Origin: Saprospirales bacterium
GTDB lineage: Bacteria; Bacteroidota; Bacteroidia; Chitinophagales; Saprospiraceae
NCBI GenBank assembly: GCA_016711045.1
Contig: JADJTT010000003.1
Coordinates: 186,001 to 250,000, forward strand
DNA: 64,000 nt
Direction: 5' to 3'
Shown here: positions 55,589-63,074 of the stretch, in pieces
Numbering within the stretch: the first letter of the stretch is position 1
Layout: every line of letters starts with the position of its first letter
Translations under genes and position numbers: made by a program
Notes under the pieces: generated by a model
Seen by the model: only the letters and a program-made list of their open reading frames with translations
The model's database searches: none
What the model was told of the DNA's origin: nothing

Positions 55589-56533
55589 TCAGGCTTCCTG
55601 GTCGAGGCCCCTACCCCACCGCTCGATGGCAAAAACGGCGAAAAACCCCACCACCACCAGCAACACAGCACCCACGATCAACGGGTCTCCTTCATACTGA
55701 CCGGGCAATACGTTGGTTTCCCGGAAAGGCACCGGGAGGCCCTTGCTGTTTTCCCGGTATTCCAGGACATTTCTCCAGGGCCAGATCTTATTGAGCGACC
55801 CCAACAAAAAGCCGGTCAACAAGGCCATGGTAGGATTGGCGTAGCGTCGAAACAGCCAGGTAAGCAGCCGGGAAAATCCCGCCAAACCGATCAAACAACC
55901 TATGCCGAAAACCAGAATGACCTTCAAATAGGCCCATTCGCCTGTCTCCAACACGCCTTTGAGGGAAGAGATCACCAGGGTGTACATACCCAGTAGCAAC
56001 AGTACGAAACTGCCGGAAATGCCGGGAAGCAACATGGCAGAAATAGCCAGTATGCCGGAGCCGAAAACCAACAGGAGCGATTCGCTGCCCTGAGAAGGAG
56101 AAACTACGGTAATCCAAAATGCCACCCCTACCCCAGCCAACAGCGCTACTACGGCCTTCCAATCCCACTTCACCGAACGTCCCAGGTAGATGGAAGAAGC
56201 AATGATCAACCCGAAGAAAAAGGCCCACAACACAGGCGGGTAATGCTCCAGGATATGGGAAATCCCGAATACGCCTGCAACCAGGCCACTGGCCATGCCT
56301 ATCATCAGCGCCAGTAAAAAGGGCCCGTTCACCGCCATCCATGCGCCCCGCAGCCCATCGCTGCGAAAGGCTTTATACGCGATAGGCCCAAAAGCCCTGA
56401 TGGATTGCAACAGCCGTTCATAGATCCCGGTGATCAGGGCTATGGTGCCGCCCGACACCCCGGGAATCACTTCTGCAATCCCCATCGCCAGGCCCCGGAG
56501 GCTAATCCCCAAAAAATTCGTTCTTCTCTTCAT
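55589..56533 (-). CDS. DUF368 family membrane protein
   Basis: 314 residues with eight to nine hydrophobic spans. The DUF368 signature is at the N-terminus, GLAMGIAEVIPGVSGGTIALITGIYERLL (about 14-42), and a similar inverted half later, AISAMLLPGISGSFVLLLLGMY. DUF368 proteins are linked in the literature to flipping undecaprenyl phosphate (PopT-type) across the membrane, so a role in recycling the lipid carrier for wall and polysaccharide synthesis is likely but inferred. Operon with aroE (6-nt gap). Only 52 nt separate its start from the end of the S1/P1-like gene upstream on the same strand. Confidence 0.92.
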   Translation of the reverse strand: MKRRTNFLGISLRGLAMGIAEVIPGVSGGTIALITGIYERLLQSIRAFGPIAYKAFRSDGLRGAWMAVNGPFLLALMIGMASGLVAGVFGISHILEHYPPVLWAFFFGLIIASSIYLGRSVKWDWKAVVALLAGVGVAFWITVVSPSQGSESLLLVFGSGILAISAMLLPGISGSFVLLLLGMYTLVISSLKGVLETGEWAYLKVILVFGIGCLIGLAGFSRLLTWLFRRYANPTMALLTGFLLGSLNKIWPWRNVLEYRENSKGLPVPFRETNVLPGQYEGDPLIVGAVLLVVVGFFAVFAIERWGRGLDQEA

Positions 56534-56585
56534 GCGGCAAAAGTAGACAGGATTTCCAGGATTTTAAAGGATAATCGGGATTGGA

Positions 56586-57785
56586 TTACTCATGAGGCCG
56601 AGCCATCATGCCCCTCCATCGGGCAACGGGGCCGCTTTTGATGGAGTCTGATTCGGCGATGGCCGGCTGTCCGGATCCCAATCCTTTATTTAGCTTCGGC
56701 GAGCCGGCATCGACCCAGGCGGTATACCAGGCACTGCCTATGGCCTTTATCGAGGCTCGCATCCTGGCCTCCACCTGCCCGTCGAGCCGCGTGTGATAGG
56801 TTTGCGCATAATCCGGACATTGGGTGCGTGTGGTAAGCCCCGAGCGCTCTTCGTAACAGAATTGCCGGTCGGGGGGATAGGCCTGGCTGAGCGTCTTTTC
56901 GATAGCCAGTACACTATCCAACAGCATATGGCTGTCCAGCACTACCTCCCAGAAATACGACGCCGGGTCCTGGATGTATTGAGCCGGACCCACAAAATAG
57001 TCATACTGCTCGTCGGCAAATAACTCGGGTAAGCGGCTTTCCCAAAAGGCGTGAATACCGTCTTGCCCGGTCAGTTGCCCGTTGTAGTTTTCGGTGGTGT
57101 GGAGGGGCACATGCGCATCGGCAATATAATGCCCCATCTCCGTAGACAGCTGCAGGATGCGCTGCGGGTCGCCCTCCTCAAAAGCCCGGGTAAGCCGGCG
57201 CTGCATGGATAGCAGGTGGTAGGGCAGAATGCCAAACGCGGAAAATTCATCGACAGCCAGGACCTCCACGCAGCCGGGAATGGGCTGCCCGAGCAGGGAG
57301 TCCAGCGCGGCGCAGGAACAAGCCCAGGAGTCCTCGTAGTATTGTGGCAGAAATACCTCCCGGAAAAACCGGCGGTAGGAATCGGCGTCTGCGGGGAGCC
57401 CCTCTTCAAAAAGCGCCAAGGTGTCTCCCTCCTCCGTCACCACGCTGACCCGGGTATGCTTGATCAGGGCATCGGTCCAGTCGCGGGGCACTTCCAGAAA
57501 GGGATAGCGGTCCCAGTGAGCGATGTAGATGTAGTGGCGCACGGCCTCATGGCGGGTGGCGTAGCGCCGCTTGTCGGGATCGACGGCATGTTCAGTAATG
57601 TACTCGATGTGTTGCTTGTAAAATCCGATCATCTCCGGCGGAAGGGTAAATACCGCCAGGCGATTAATGCGGCGGTGGCCGAAAAAGCCCCAGGGAGGGT
57701 CTTCGGCAGGATGGGTGAACACGGAAATAAGCGGGGTGAACAGGAGGAGGCCTAGTGTGCAAACAACTAAAGCCCGTTTCATCAT
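56586..57785 (-). CDS. Secreted S1/P1 nuclease or zinc-phospholipase C-like protein
   Basis: 399 residues with a signal peptide (MMKRALVVCTLGLLLFTPLISVF). The S1/P1/zinc-phospholipase C metal-ligand pattern is visible: PPWGFFGHRRIN (Trp32, His37; compare WG..GH at the P1 N-terminus), HEAVRHYIYIAHW (about 79-91), HYIADAHVPLH (His219, Asp223, His229) and HAFWES (His245). The last ligand, normally Asp four residues after this His, is Glu249. In the family three zinc ions cut phosphodiester bonds in nucleic acids or phospholipids. An unusual feature is about 25 mature residues before Trp32, so the metal-binding Trp would not be N-terminal after signal removal at the predicted site. Substrate unknown. 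Confidence 0.8.
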   Translation of the reverse strand: MMKRALVVCTLGLLLFTPLISVFTHPAEDPPWGFFGHRRINRLAVFTLPPEMIGFYKQHIEYITEHAVDPDKRRYATRHEAVRHYIYIAHWDRYPFLEVPRDWTDALIKHTRVSVVTEEGDTLALFEEGLPADADSYRRFFREVFLPQYYEDSWACSCAALDSLLGQPIPGCVEVLAVDEFSAFGILPYHLLSMQRRLTRAFEEGDPQRILQLSTEMGHYIADAHVPLHTTENYNGQLTGQDGIHAFWESRLPELFADEQYDYFVGPAQYIQDPASYFWEVVLDSHMLLDSVLAIEKTLSQAYPPDRQFCYEERSGLTTRTQCPDYAQTYHTRLDGQVEARMRASIKAIGSAWYTAWVDAGSPKLNKGLGSGQPAIAESDSIKSGPVARWRGMMARPHE

Positions 57786-57826
57786 GGATTCACAGTTTGG
57801 TTTTTAGATTCTCTGAAATAATTTAT

Positions 57827-57863
57827 TTAAACACACTGCGGCCGCTGGCCGCAGTGTGTTTAA
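57827..57863. terminator. Perfect hairpin (17-nt arms) after the DUF4340 gene
   Basis: TTAAACACACTGCGGCC / GGCCGCAGTGTGTTTAA, loop GCT, 15 nt past the DUF4340 stop. It has the same apical CTGCGGCC/GGCCGCAG stem as the hairpin at 54692-54737. Confidence 0.72.
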
Positions 57864-57878
57864 GTATATTTTGTCGTA

Positions 57879-58889
57879 CTACTTAGATTCGTCAATATAG
57901 AAAAAATCATACCCCCAAAGAATGCGGGTAATGTTCCGGTCCTGGACCAGCATAAAGTCGTTGTTGGGGAATACTTCGGCAAGGTAGCGCTCGTACACGG
58001 GAGGCGGGTCGTTCATGTCGGCGTTTTTGGAAATAGCAGGGTGCAGACGCACTACCTGCTCTGCGTTGTCTTTCGTACGCACTGTGATGATGCTGAAGGG
58101 AAGGCGCTGCACGATGGTGTCGCGCAACGGGTTGTCATTTTCAAAGGCCTCGGCGATAATACCTTTAAAGCCTTGCAGGTAATTTTCCGCACTTCCGTTT
58201 TTATAAGGATTGGTAATTGCCGGAGTCACCTCGTAAAAGGGACGAACGGAAAATGCCTCGCCATCTTTGCTCAATACAAAAGAACGGTTTTTCATCTTGG
58301 GGTATTCCACACTGACGAAAGTGATATCCTCCGGTTTCATCAGGAAAAGGCTTTTGTCGCGCCACAAGTCGCCGGTAACCGCATACCGCACGCGCAAGGC
58401 GCCCACCATATTGGGGATTTGGGTGACGTAGGGTTGGTTGGAGCCCTCCATGATCATGATGGTGCCGCGTTCGTCGGGCGTAGTACCGCCCACATAATAA
58501 GTCTTCAGCAACTTGTCTTTCTTGCCGTAGAGCTCTACTTTGATACCGTTGGAAGCGAGGTCCTCCACCATAGGCTGGGTGGCGCTGGCGGGCGGAATAT
58601 ACTGGAGTTCGACCAGGGAAATAGCCTCCAGCAAGCTTTTCATCACATTGGGGTTGGCCGGGAATTTTCCATTGTAAATCCATCCGTCTCCCGAACGTTC
58701 CAGAGTTGTTTGATTATCCCTTCGGTCGGCGAGGAATATCTTTTGGATGGAAGTCACGTCTTCTACCTTGAACGCGCGGTCCCACCCCTCGATAGTCGAC
58801 TTGGAGTTGCGCCCGAAATAGAAGAAGGCTGCGGTCGCACCAGCCAGCAGGAAAAGTAAAATAAACAGGAATTTGTTCGTTTGTTTCAT
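57879..58889 (-). CDS. DUF4340 family membrane-anchored protein
   Basis: 336 residues. A single N-terminal membrane segment (FLFILLFLLAGATAAFFYF, about 7-25) is followed by a large periplasmic beta-rich domain typical of DUF4340 (VEDVTSIQKIFLADRRDNQTTLERSGDGWIYNGKF, then LYGKKDKLLKTYYVGG and YAVTGDLWRDKSLFLMKPEDI). DUF4340 genes frequently follow GldG-like genes in ABC transporter clusters across phyla, and here it starts 38 nt after gldG. Inference: an accessory periplasmic subunit of the GldA/GldF/GldG transporter; biochemical role unknown. Confidence 0.9.
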   Translation of the reverse strand: MKQTNKFLFILLFLLAGATAAFFYFGRNSKSTIEGWDRAFKVEDVTSIQKIFLADRRDNQTTLERSGDGWIYNGKFPANPNVMKSLLEAISLVELQYIPPASATQPMVEDLASNGIKVELYGKKDKLLKTYYVGGTTPDERGTIMIMEGSNQPYVTQIPNMVGALRVRYAVTGDLWRDKSLFLMKPEDITFVSVEYPKMKNRSFVLSKDGEAFSVRPFYEVTPAITNPYKNGSAENYLQGFKGIIAEAFENDNPLRDTIVQRLPFSIITVRTKDNAEQVVRLHPAISKNADMNDPPPVYERYLAEVFPNNDFMLVQDRNITRILWGYDFFYIDESK

Positions 58890-58927
58890 AGCTATTGCTT
58901 TTTAGCCCGTGTGGCGGGAACACGCGA

Positions 58928-60682
58928 TCAGGAGGCGTATTTCCTCTGTCGCCAGAAGAAAAAGCCCAATCCGAAAAGGAGCACCACCAGCAAAGGTAAG
59001 GCGATGTTGAGCAACTGCCACCGAAGCTGATGAGCTGACGCCTGTACGGTATCGATCGGACGCATTTCGGTCTTCTTTCCCCTGGCTTCGATCAACCCAT
59101 CTTCATGAAGCAGGTACTCGATCGTATTGATAATGAATTCTTTATTTCCATACATCTTTCGTTCGAAGACATTGTAGCCCAGCGGCATCACCCCCTGGTT
59201 CGAAACCGGATTGAGGATGACATCACCATCGGCGACGACCGCCATTCGATTGGGTGGGCTCTGCCCTTTAAAGGCCGTTCCGATCTCCCGGAGTCCTTCC
59301 TCCATTTCAGTTGTCACCCTATTTTCATACAAAGAGCTAAATTCCCCCTCCAGAAGCACAGCCAGAGGGATCTGCTTTTTGGTAAATTTGGTGGGGTCGG
59401 GGTCGTAGCGCAGGATCTCAAAGTTCAGCCGCACCGGATTGAACTGCTCCCTGCTATAGTTGGAAGAGGCTAGCAGGACCGTCTTTTTTATCGGGGTCTT
59501 GGTGCGAACCGTATCGATCGAGTTGGGGAAAAACAGGTTGACATTTTTCAGGCCCTTCAGGATGGGATGGTCCGTTTGGGGAATGACAATGGGATGATAA
59601 AACCAATCGAAAAACTCGATCTGTGGGTTACCTCCCTGGTTGCCTACCACCTGGGGTATCTGGGAGCACTGAAGGTCGAGCACGAGGTTGGGTTCGATCC
59701 GAACCCCGTAGTGGAAGAGCAGGTCATCCAGATCGAGGGGATATTCATGGGTAACGAAGGAGACCGAAGTCCGGAGACTGTCCAGTTCTGCTTGCAGGCG
59801 ATCGAGGAGAAACAGCACCTTCCCTCCGTTCATGACGTATTGGTCGATCTTGAATTTATCTTGCTCCGAAAATTTTTCGGTGGGTTTGGCAATGATCAGC
59901 AGGTCAATCTGAGGCGGAATGACAAAACTGCTATCGAGGAAAAACCGGCCAAAGTCGTAAAAAGGACGCAGGTCACTGACCAGGTCGCGGGTCGACTGGT
60001 CGCCGGCTTCCCCTTGTCCGGCGGCAAAGGCGATCACTTGTTTTTGCTCAAGCTGAAGCTTTTGGATGGCGCTGGCAAACTTGTATTCCAGCATATCGAT
60101 CGAGTTCACCAACACTTCGTCCTGGGAATAGCCCGGCTGGTTTTCCAGGAGGTTGACAACCACCTGGCGGCCTTTGTAGGAAAAGACCGCATAGGGGAAG
60201 ATGAATTTCTCCTCGGTACCTTCCACGTCTTTCAGGCGGAAAAGAGTAGGTACCAGGCCTTCCTTGCGGAACTCTTCGCGCCGTTGGTTTATCTCTTCTA
60301 TCGACCCTTCATTTGGATCGCTGTACTCGTACTGGATAAACGATTCGGAGGAAAAAACATGGGCCCAGTATTTCAACGCGCCCTCTGTACTGTCTCTTTT
60401 AGGCCGGGCCTGGCCGCGAAAATCGTCGAGCATTTCCCGGGTGGAGCGCTGCAGGCGCTTGAATCCGGCGGGAAACTCCCCTTCCAGCAACACCCGAACG
60501 AACACAGGTCCATCCAGATTCTTTAGCAGTTCCACCGTGGGTTTGGTCAGGGTATACCGGTTTTCTTCCGTCAGGTCAACCCGGGTAAAAAAGAAACTTC
60601 CCAGCACATTCAGGAAGACCAGAATACCGGTGAAAAGGACCAGTTGGGTTATGCTTTGATTCCGTTTACTGTTTTTGGACAT
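58928..60682 (-). CDS. gldG: Gliding-associated ABC transporter auxiliary protein GldG
   Basis: 584 residues from ATG 60682 (MSKNSKRNQSITQLVLFTGILVFLNVLGSFFFTRVDLTEENRYTLT); an upstream in-frame start is not preferred. Layout: N-terminal helix (about 12-32), a large periplasmic domain with DLTEENRYTLTKPT.ELL, LLIIAKPTEKFSEQDKFKIDQYVMNGGKVLFLLD and a Rossmann-like core, then a C-terminal helix (about 555-575, LLNIALPLLVVLLFGLGFFFW). This is the GldG architecture. In Flavobacterium johnsoniae GldG with GldF and GldA forms an ABC transporter needed for gliding. gldF ends 13 nt upstream, DUF4340 begins 38 nt downstream, all in one operon. Confidence 0.93.
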   Translation of the reverse strand: MSKNSKRNQSITQLVLFTGILVFLNVLGSFFFTRVDLTEENRYTLTKPTVELLKNLDGPVFVRVLLEGEFPAGFKRLQRSTREMLDDFRGQARPKRDSTEGALKYWAHVFSSESFIQYEYSDPNEGSIEEINQRREEFRKEGLVPTLFRLKDVEGTEEKFIFPYAVFSYKGRQVVVNLLENQPGYSQDEVLVNSIDMLEYKFASAIQKLQLEQKQVIAFAAGQGEAGDQSTRDLVSDLRPFYDFGRFFLDSSFVIPPQIDLLIIAKPTEKFSEQDKFKIDQYVMNGGKVLFLLDRLQAELDSLRTSVSFVTHEYPLDLDDLLFHYGVRIEPNLVLDLQCSQIPQVVGNQGGNPQIEFFDWFYHPIVIPQTDHPILKGLKNVNLFFPNSIDTVRTKTPIKKTVLLASSNYSREQFNPVRLNFEILRYDPDPTKFTKKQIPLAVLLEGEFSSLYENRVTTEMEEGLREIGTAFKGQSPPNRMAVVADGDVILNPVSNQGVMPLGYNVFERKMYGNKEFIINTIEYLLHEDGLIEARGKKTEMRPIDTVQASAHQLRWQLLNIALPLLVVLLFGLGFFFWRQRKYAS

Positions 60683-60695
60683 AGCGATCTTTGGT

Positions 60696-61427
60696 TTACC
60701 ACTTTCTCCGTTCCAGGGAAACCTTGGTGAGTGCAATAAAAAAGGCGATCACCGAGAAAAAATAGAGCAAATTGCGGGTATCCAGCACGCCCCGGCTGAT
60801 GGCGTCGTAGTGATAATCGATGCCGAGTTGTTGGATCAAATCATCCAGTTTTCCCACAAACAAGGGTAATTTGCTAAAATAAAAAAAGCCCCAGTGAAAA
60901 AACACACAGAGCAAAATGGACAAGAGAAACGCCACGATCTGGTTGGTGCTTAAAGAGGAGGCAAACAACCCGATCGATGCAAAGGAGCCGGCCAGCAGGA
61001 ACAGGCCAAAATAGGAGCCCAGGATAGCTCCGGAATCCAGATTCCCTTTCGGAACGCCCAGCTGATATACGGTGATGTAATACATGATGGTTGGCAACAA
61101 CGCAAAGAACACCAGTACCAGGCTGGCAAAGTACTTGCCCAGGATGATCTGGAGGTCGGTCACCGGCCGGGTGGCCAGCAACTCGATCGTGCCTGCCTGC
61201 CGCTCTTCTGCAAAAGAACGCATGGTAATAGCTGGAATGAGAAATACGAAAACAGCAGGAGCCAGGTCGAAAAATGGCGCAAGCGTAGCATAATCGTACT
61301 CCAGCAGGCTAAAATCGGGCAAAAACCAAAGGATGATCCCCATAATAACCAGGAAAACCCCGATCACAATATAGCCGATCAGCGAACTGAAAAATGCATT
61401 GATCTCTTTCCAAAAAATACTACTCAT
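60696..61427 (-). CDS. gldF: Gliding-associated ABC transporter permease GldF
   Basis: 243 residues with six membrane spans, ABC-2 type. MSSIFWKEINAFFSSLIGYIVIGVFLVIMGIILWFLPDF is the typical GldF opening; AITMRSFAEERQAGTIELLATRPVTDLQIILGKY forms the cytoplasmic coupling region contacting the ATPase, and LFASSLSTNQIVAFLLSILLCVFFHW lies near the C-terminus. It is the membrane subunit of the GldA/F/G transporter. It is 13 nt before gldG and 21 nt after the small secreted-protein gene, so the cluster is one transcription unit. Transported substrate unknown for the family. Confidence 0.94.
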   Translation of the reverse strand: MSSIFWKEINAFFSSLIGYIVIGVFLVIMGIILWFLPDFSLLEYDYATLAPFFDLAPAVFVFLIPAITMRSFAEERQAGTIELLATRPVTDLQIILGKYFASLVLVFFALLPTIMYYITVYQLGVPKGNLDSGAILGSYFGLFLLAGSFASIGLFASSLSTNQIVAFLLSILLCVFFHWGFFYFSKLPLFVGKLDDLIQQLGIDYHYDAISRGVLDTRNLLYFFSVIAFFIALTKVSLERRKW

Positions 61428-61448
61428 ATTGCTTCTTTGGTGAAGAGT

Positions 61449-62132
61449 TCACTCCTCACTATAAATATATGCTTCATTCCGATCCACGTAGATCAAAAGA
61501 GATTTAAAAAGTTTGGTATCCAGTTCCGTTTCTTTTAACGCCTGGACCGCTTTTACCAGATCCGGATCATCGGAGATCCAGTCGATCAGGTTTTCCCGGT
61601 TAAAATCTACTATTTCTCCCGTTTCAAAGAGGAGGATTTTAGGGTAAACCACCTCCAGTTCCTTATCCACCATTCCTTGTCTGAACGGCATGCCATTGAC
61701 GGGGTTGTAGGCAGTGATAAGTACTTGCGTCGTGTCTTTCCGGTCAAATGAAAAGTAGCAGATCTTGCCCCTCAACTGGAGTGGTGCAAAAGTAGCCAAT
61801 TCTTTTTGAATCCAATCTCTCGAAAGCCGTACATAGGGGATACCATGCAGGCTAAAACCCCAGATACTGTCCGGCAAGATCCCGGGCTGGCCGGTCCGGG
61901 AATGCAGGTATTCCAGTTGGGTGAGAAAGGTTTGCGGATTGGCATACCATTTGGCTTCCACCTCCTCCCAGCGAAGGTCGGGGGTATTGGTTTGAAAGGA
62001 GTGGTAGGTGAGGTAGATACCATCCTCAAACCGGAAGTTTTTGGTAACCAATGTGGGTTCCGATTGAGCGGGCCCCATGGAAGGGAACAATACTCCCGCC
62101 ACAAGGATCAACACAAGACGAAAGCAGTTCAT
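61449..62132 (-). CDS. Secreted protein of unknown function coupled to gldA
   Basis: 227 residues with a signal peptide (MNCFRLVLILVAGVLFPSMGPAQ). The mature protein is beta-rich with no family I recognise: FRFEDGIYLTYHSFQTNTPDLRWEEVEAKW, IWGFSLHGIPYVRLSRDW, GKICYFSFDRKD and a C-terminal DLVKAVQALKETELDTKLFKSLLIYVDRNEAYIY. Its ATG overlaps the gldA stop (ATGA, 62129-62132) and its stop is 21 nt before gldF, so it is translated together with the transporter subunits. Inference: a periplasmic or surface accessory of the GldA/F/G system. Absence of membrane spans argues against a second permease. Confidence 0.82.
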   Translation of the reverse strand: MNCFRLVLILVAGVLFPSMGPAQSEPTLVTKNFRFEDGIYLTYHSFQTNTPDLRWEEVEAKWYANPQTFLTQLEYLHSRTGQPGILPDSIWGFSLHGIPYVRLSRDWIQKELATFAPLQLRGKICYFSFDRKDTTQVLITAYNPVNGMPFRQGMVDKELEVVYPKILLFETGEIVDFNRENLIDWISDDPDLVKAVQALKETELDTKLFKSLLIYVDRNEAYIYSEE

Positions 62133-63052
62133 TGACTATTGGTTTTGGTGCGGGTCAATTCCTGGAAAATACTCTCTACGCTAGCCATTTCCCGGTGTAT
62201 TTCCAGCAAGGTCCAGTGGTGTTGGGCTGCCATTCGGGAGATATCGGGGCGGATATCATGGGTGATATCGGTAGTGAGCTTCCATTTGTTATTGCCCAAC
62301 GGCTCTAAATTCAGCAGGTGTGGCAATTTTTTCAATTGGGTTTCCGGCACCTCTTCGCCCAGTTCGAGCGTGAGGAAGATCTGGCCGCCGATCCTGGCCG
62401 ATAATTTTTCGATAGGATCATCGGCAACGATCTTACCCCGGTTGATGATGACAACGCGATTGCAGAGCGCTTGCACTTCCTGCATGATATGGGTGGAGAA
62501 GATCACCGTTTTTTCCTTGCCCAATTGCCTGATCAGGCTTCTGATCTCCGCCAGTTGGTTGGGATCCAACCCGGAGGTAGGCTCGTCGAGGATGAGCACT
62601 TCCGGGTCGTGCAACATGGCCTGGGCCAGTCCCACCCGTTGGCGGTATCCTTTTGACAGGGCGCCGATCAGTTTTTTTTGCTCCAGGGTCAATCCGGTCT
62701 GCTCGATCATTTCTGCGACCCGCTGGTGGCGATTGGGCACGCCGTGCAGCCGGGCAACAAAATGGAGGTATTCCTTGACATACATGTCCCGATAGAGCGG
62801 GTTTTGTTCGGGCAGGTAACCGATGCGGCGACGCACCTCCATCGAATTTTCCTCTACATCGAAGTCGCATACCTTCACGGCGCCGCTTGTAGGGGGGATG
62901 AAACACGTGATAATCTTCATGGTCGTGCTCTTTCCGGCGCCGTTGGGGCCCAGGAAGCCCAGGATCTCTCCCTTATTGACCCGGAAACTCACGTCATCCA
63001 CCGCATGTTGCTCCCCAAAAATTTTGGTCAGGCCTAATACCTCTACAGACAT
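62129..63052 (-). CDS. gldA: Gliding-associated ABC transporter ATP-binding protein GldA
   Basis: 307 residues. Walker A GPNGAGKS (35-42), Q-loop in LPEQNPL, signature LSKGYRQRVGLAQAM (132-146, with KGY replacing the usual GGQ), Walker B VLILDEPTSGLDP (152-164) and switch His in FSTHIMQEV. A C-terminal extension of about 80 residues (from IGGQIFLTLELGEEVPETQ) is typical of GldA and related ABC-2 ATPases. By family it powers GldF/GldG; GldA mutants of Flavobacterium johnsoniae do not glide. It follows the TPR gene by 22 nt and overlaps the secreted-protein gene by 4 nt. Confidence 0.94.
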   Translation of the reverse strand: MSVEVLGLTKIFGEQHAVDDVSFRVNKGEILGFLGPNGAGKSTTMKIITCFIPPTSGAVKVCDFDVEENSMEVRRRIGYLPEQNPLYRDMYVKEYLHFVARLHGVPNRHQRVAEMIEQTGLTLEQKKLIGALSKGYRQRVGLAQAMLHDPEVLILDEPTSGLDPNQLAEIRSLIRQLGKEKTVIFSTHIMQEVQALCNRVVIINRGKIVADDPIEKLSARIGGQIFLTLELGEEVPETQLKKLPHLLNLEPLGNNKWKLTTDITHDIRPDISRMAAQHHWTLLEIHREMASVESIFQELTRTKTNSQ

Positions 63053-63074
63053 ATCGAACAGGTTGAAAACTGAA

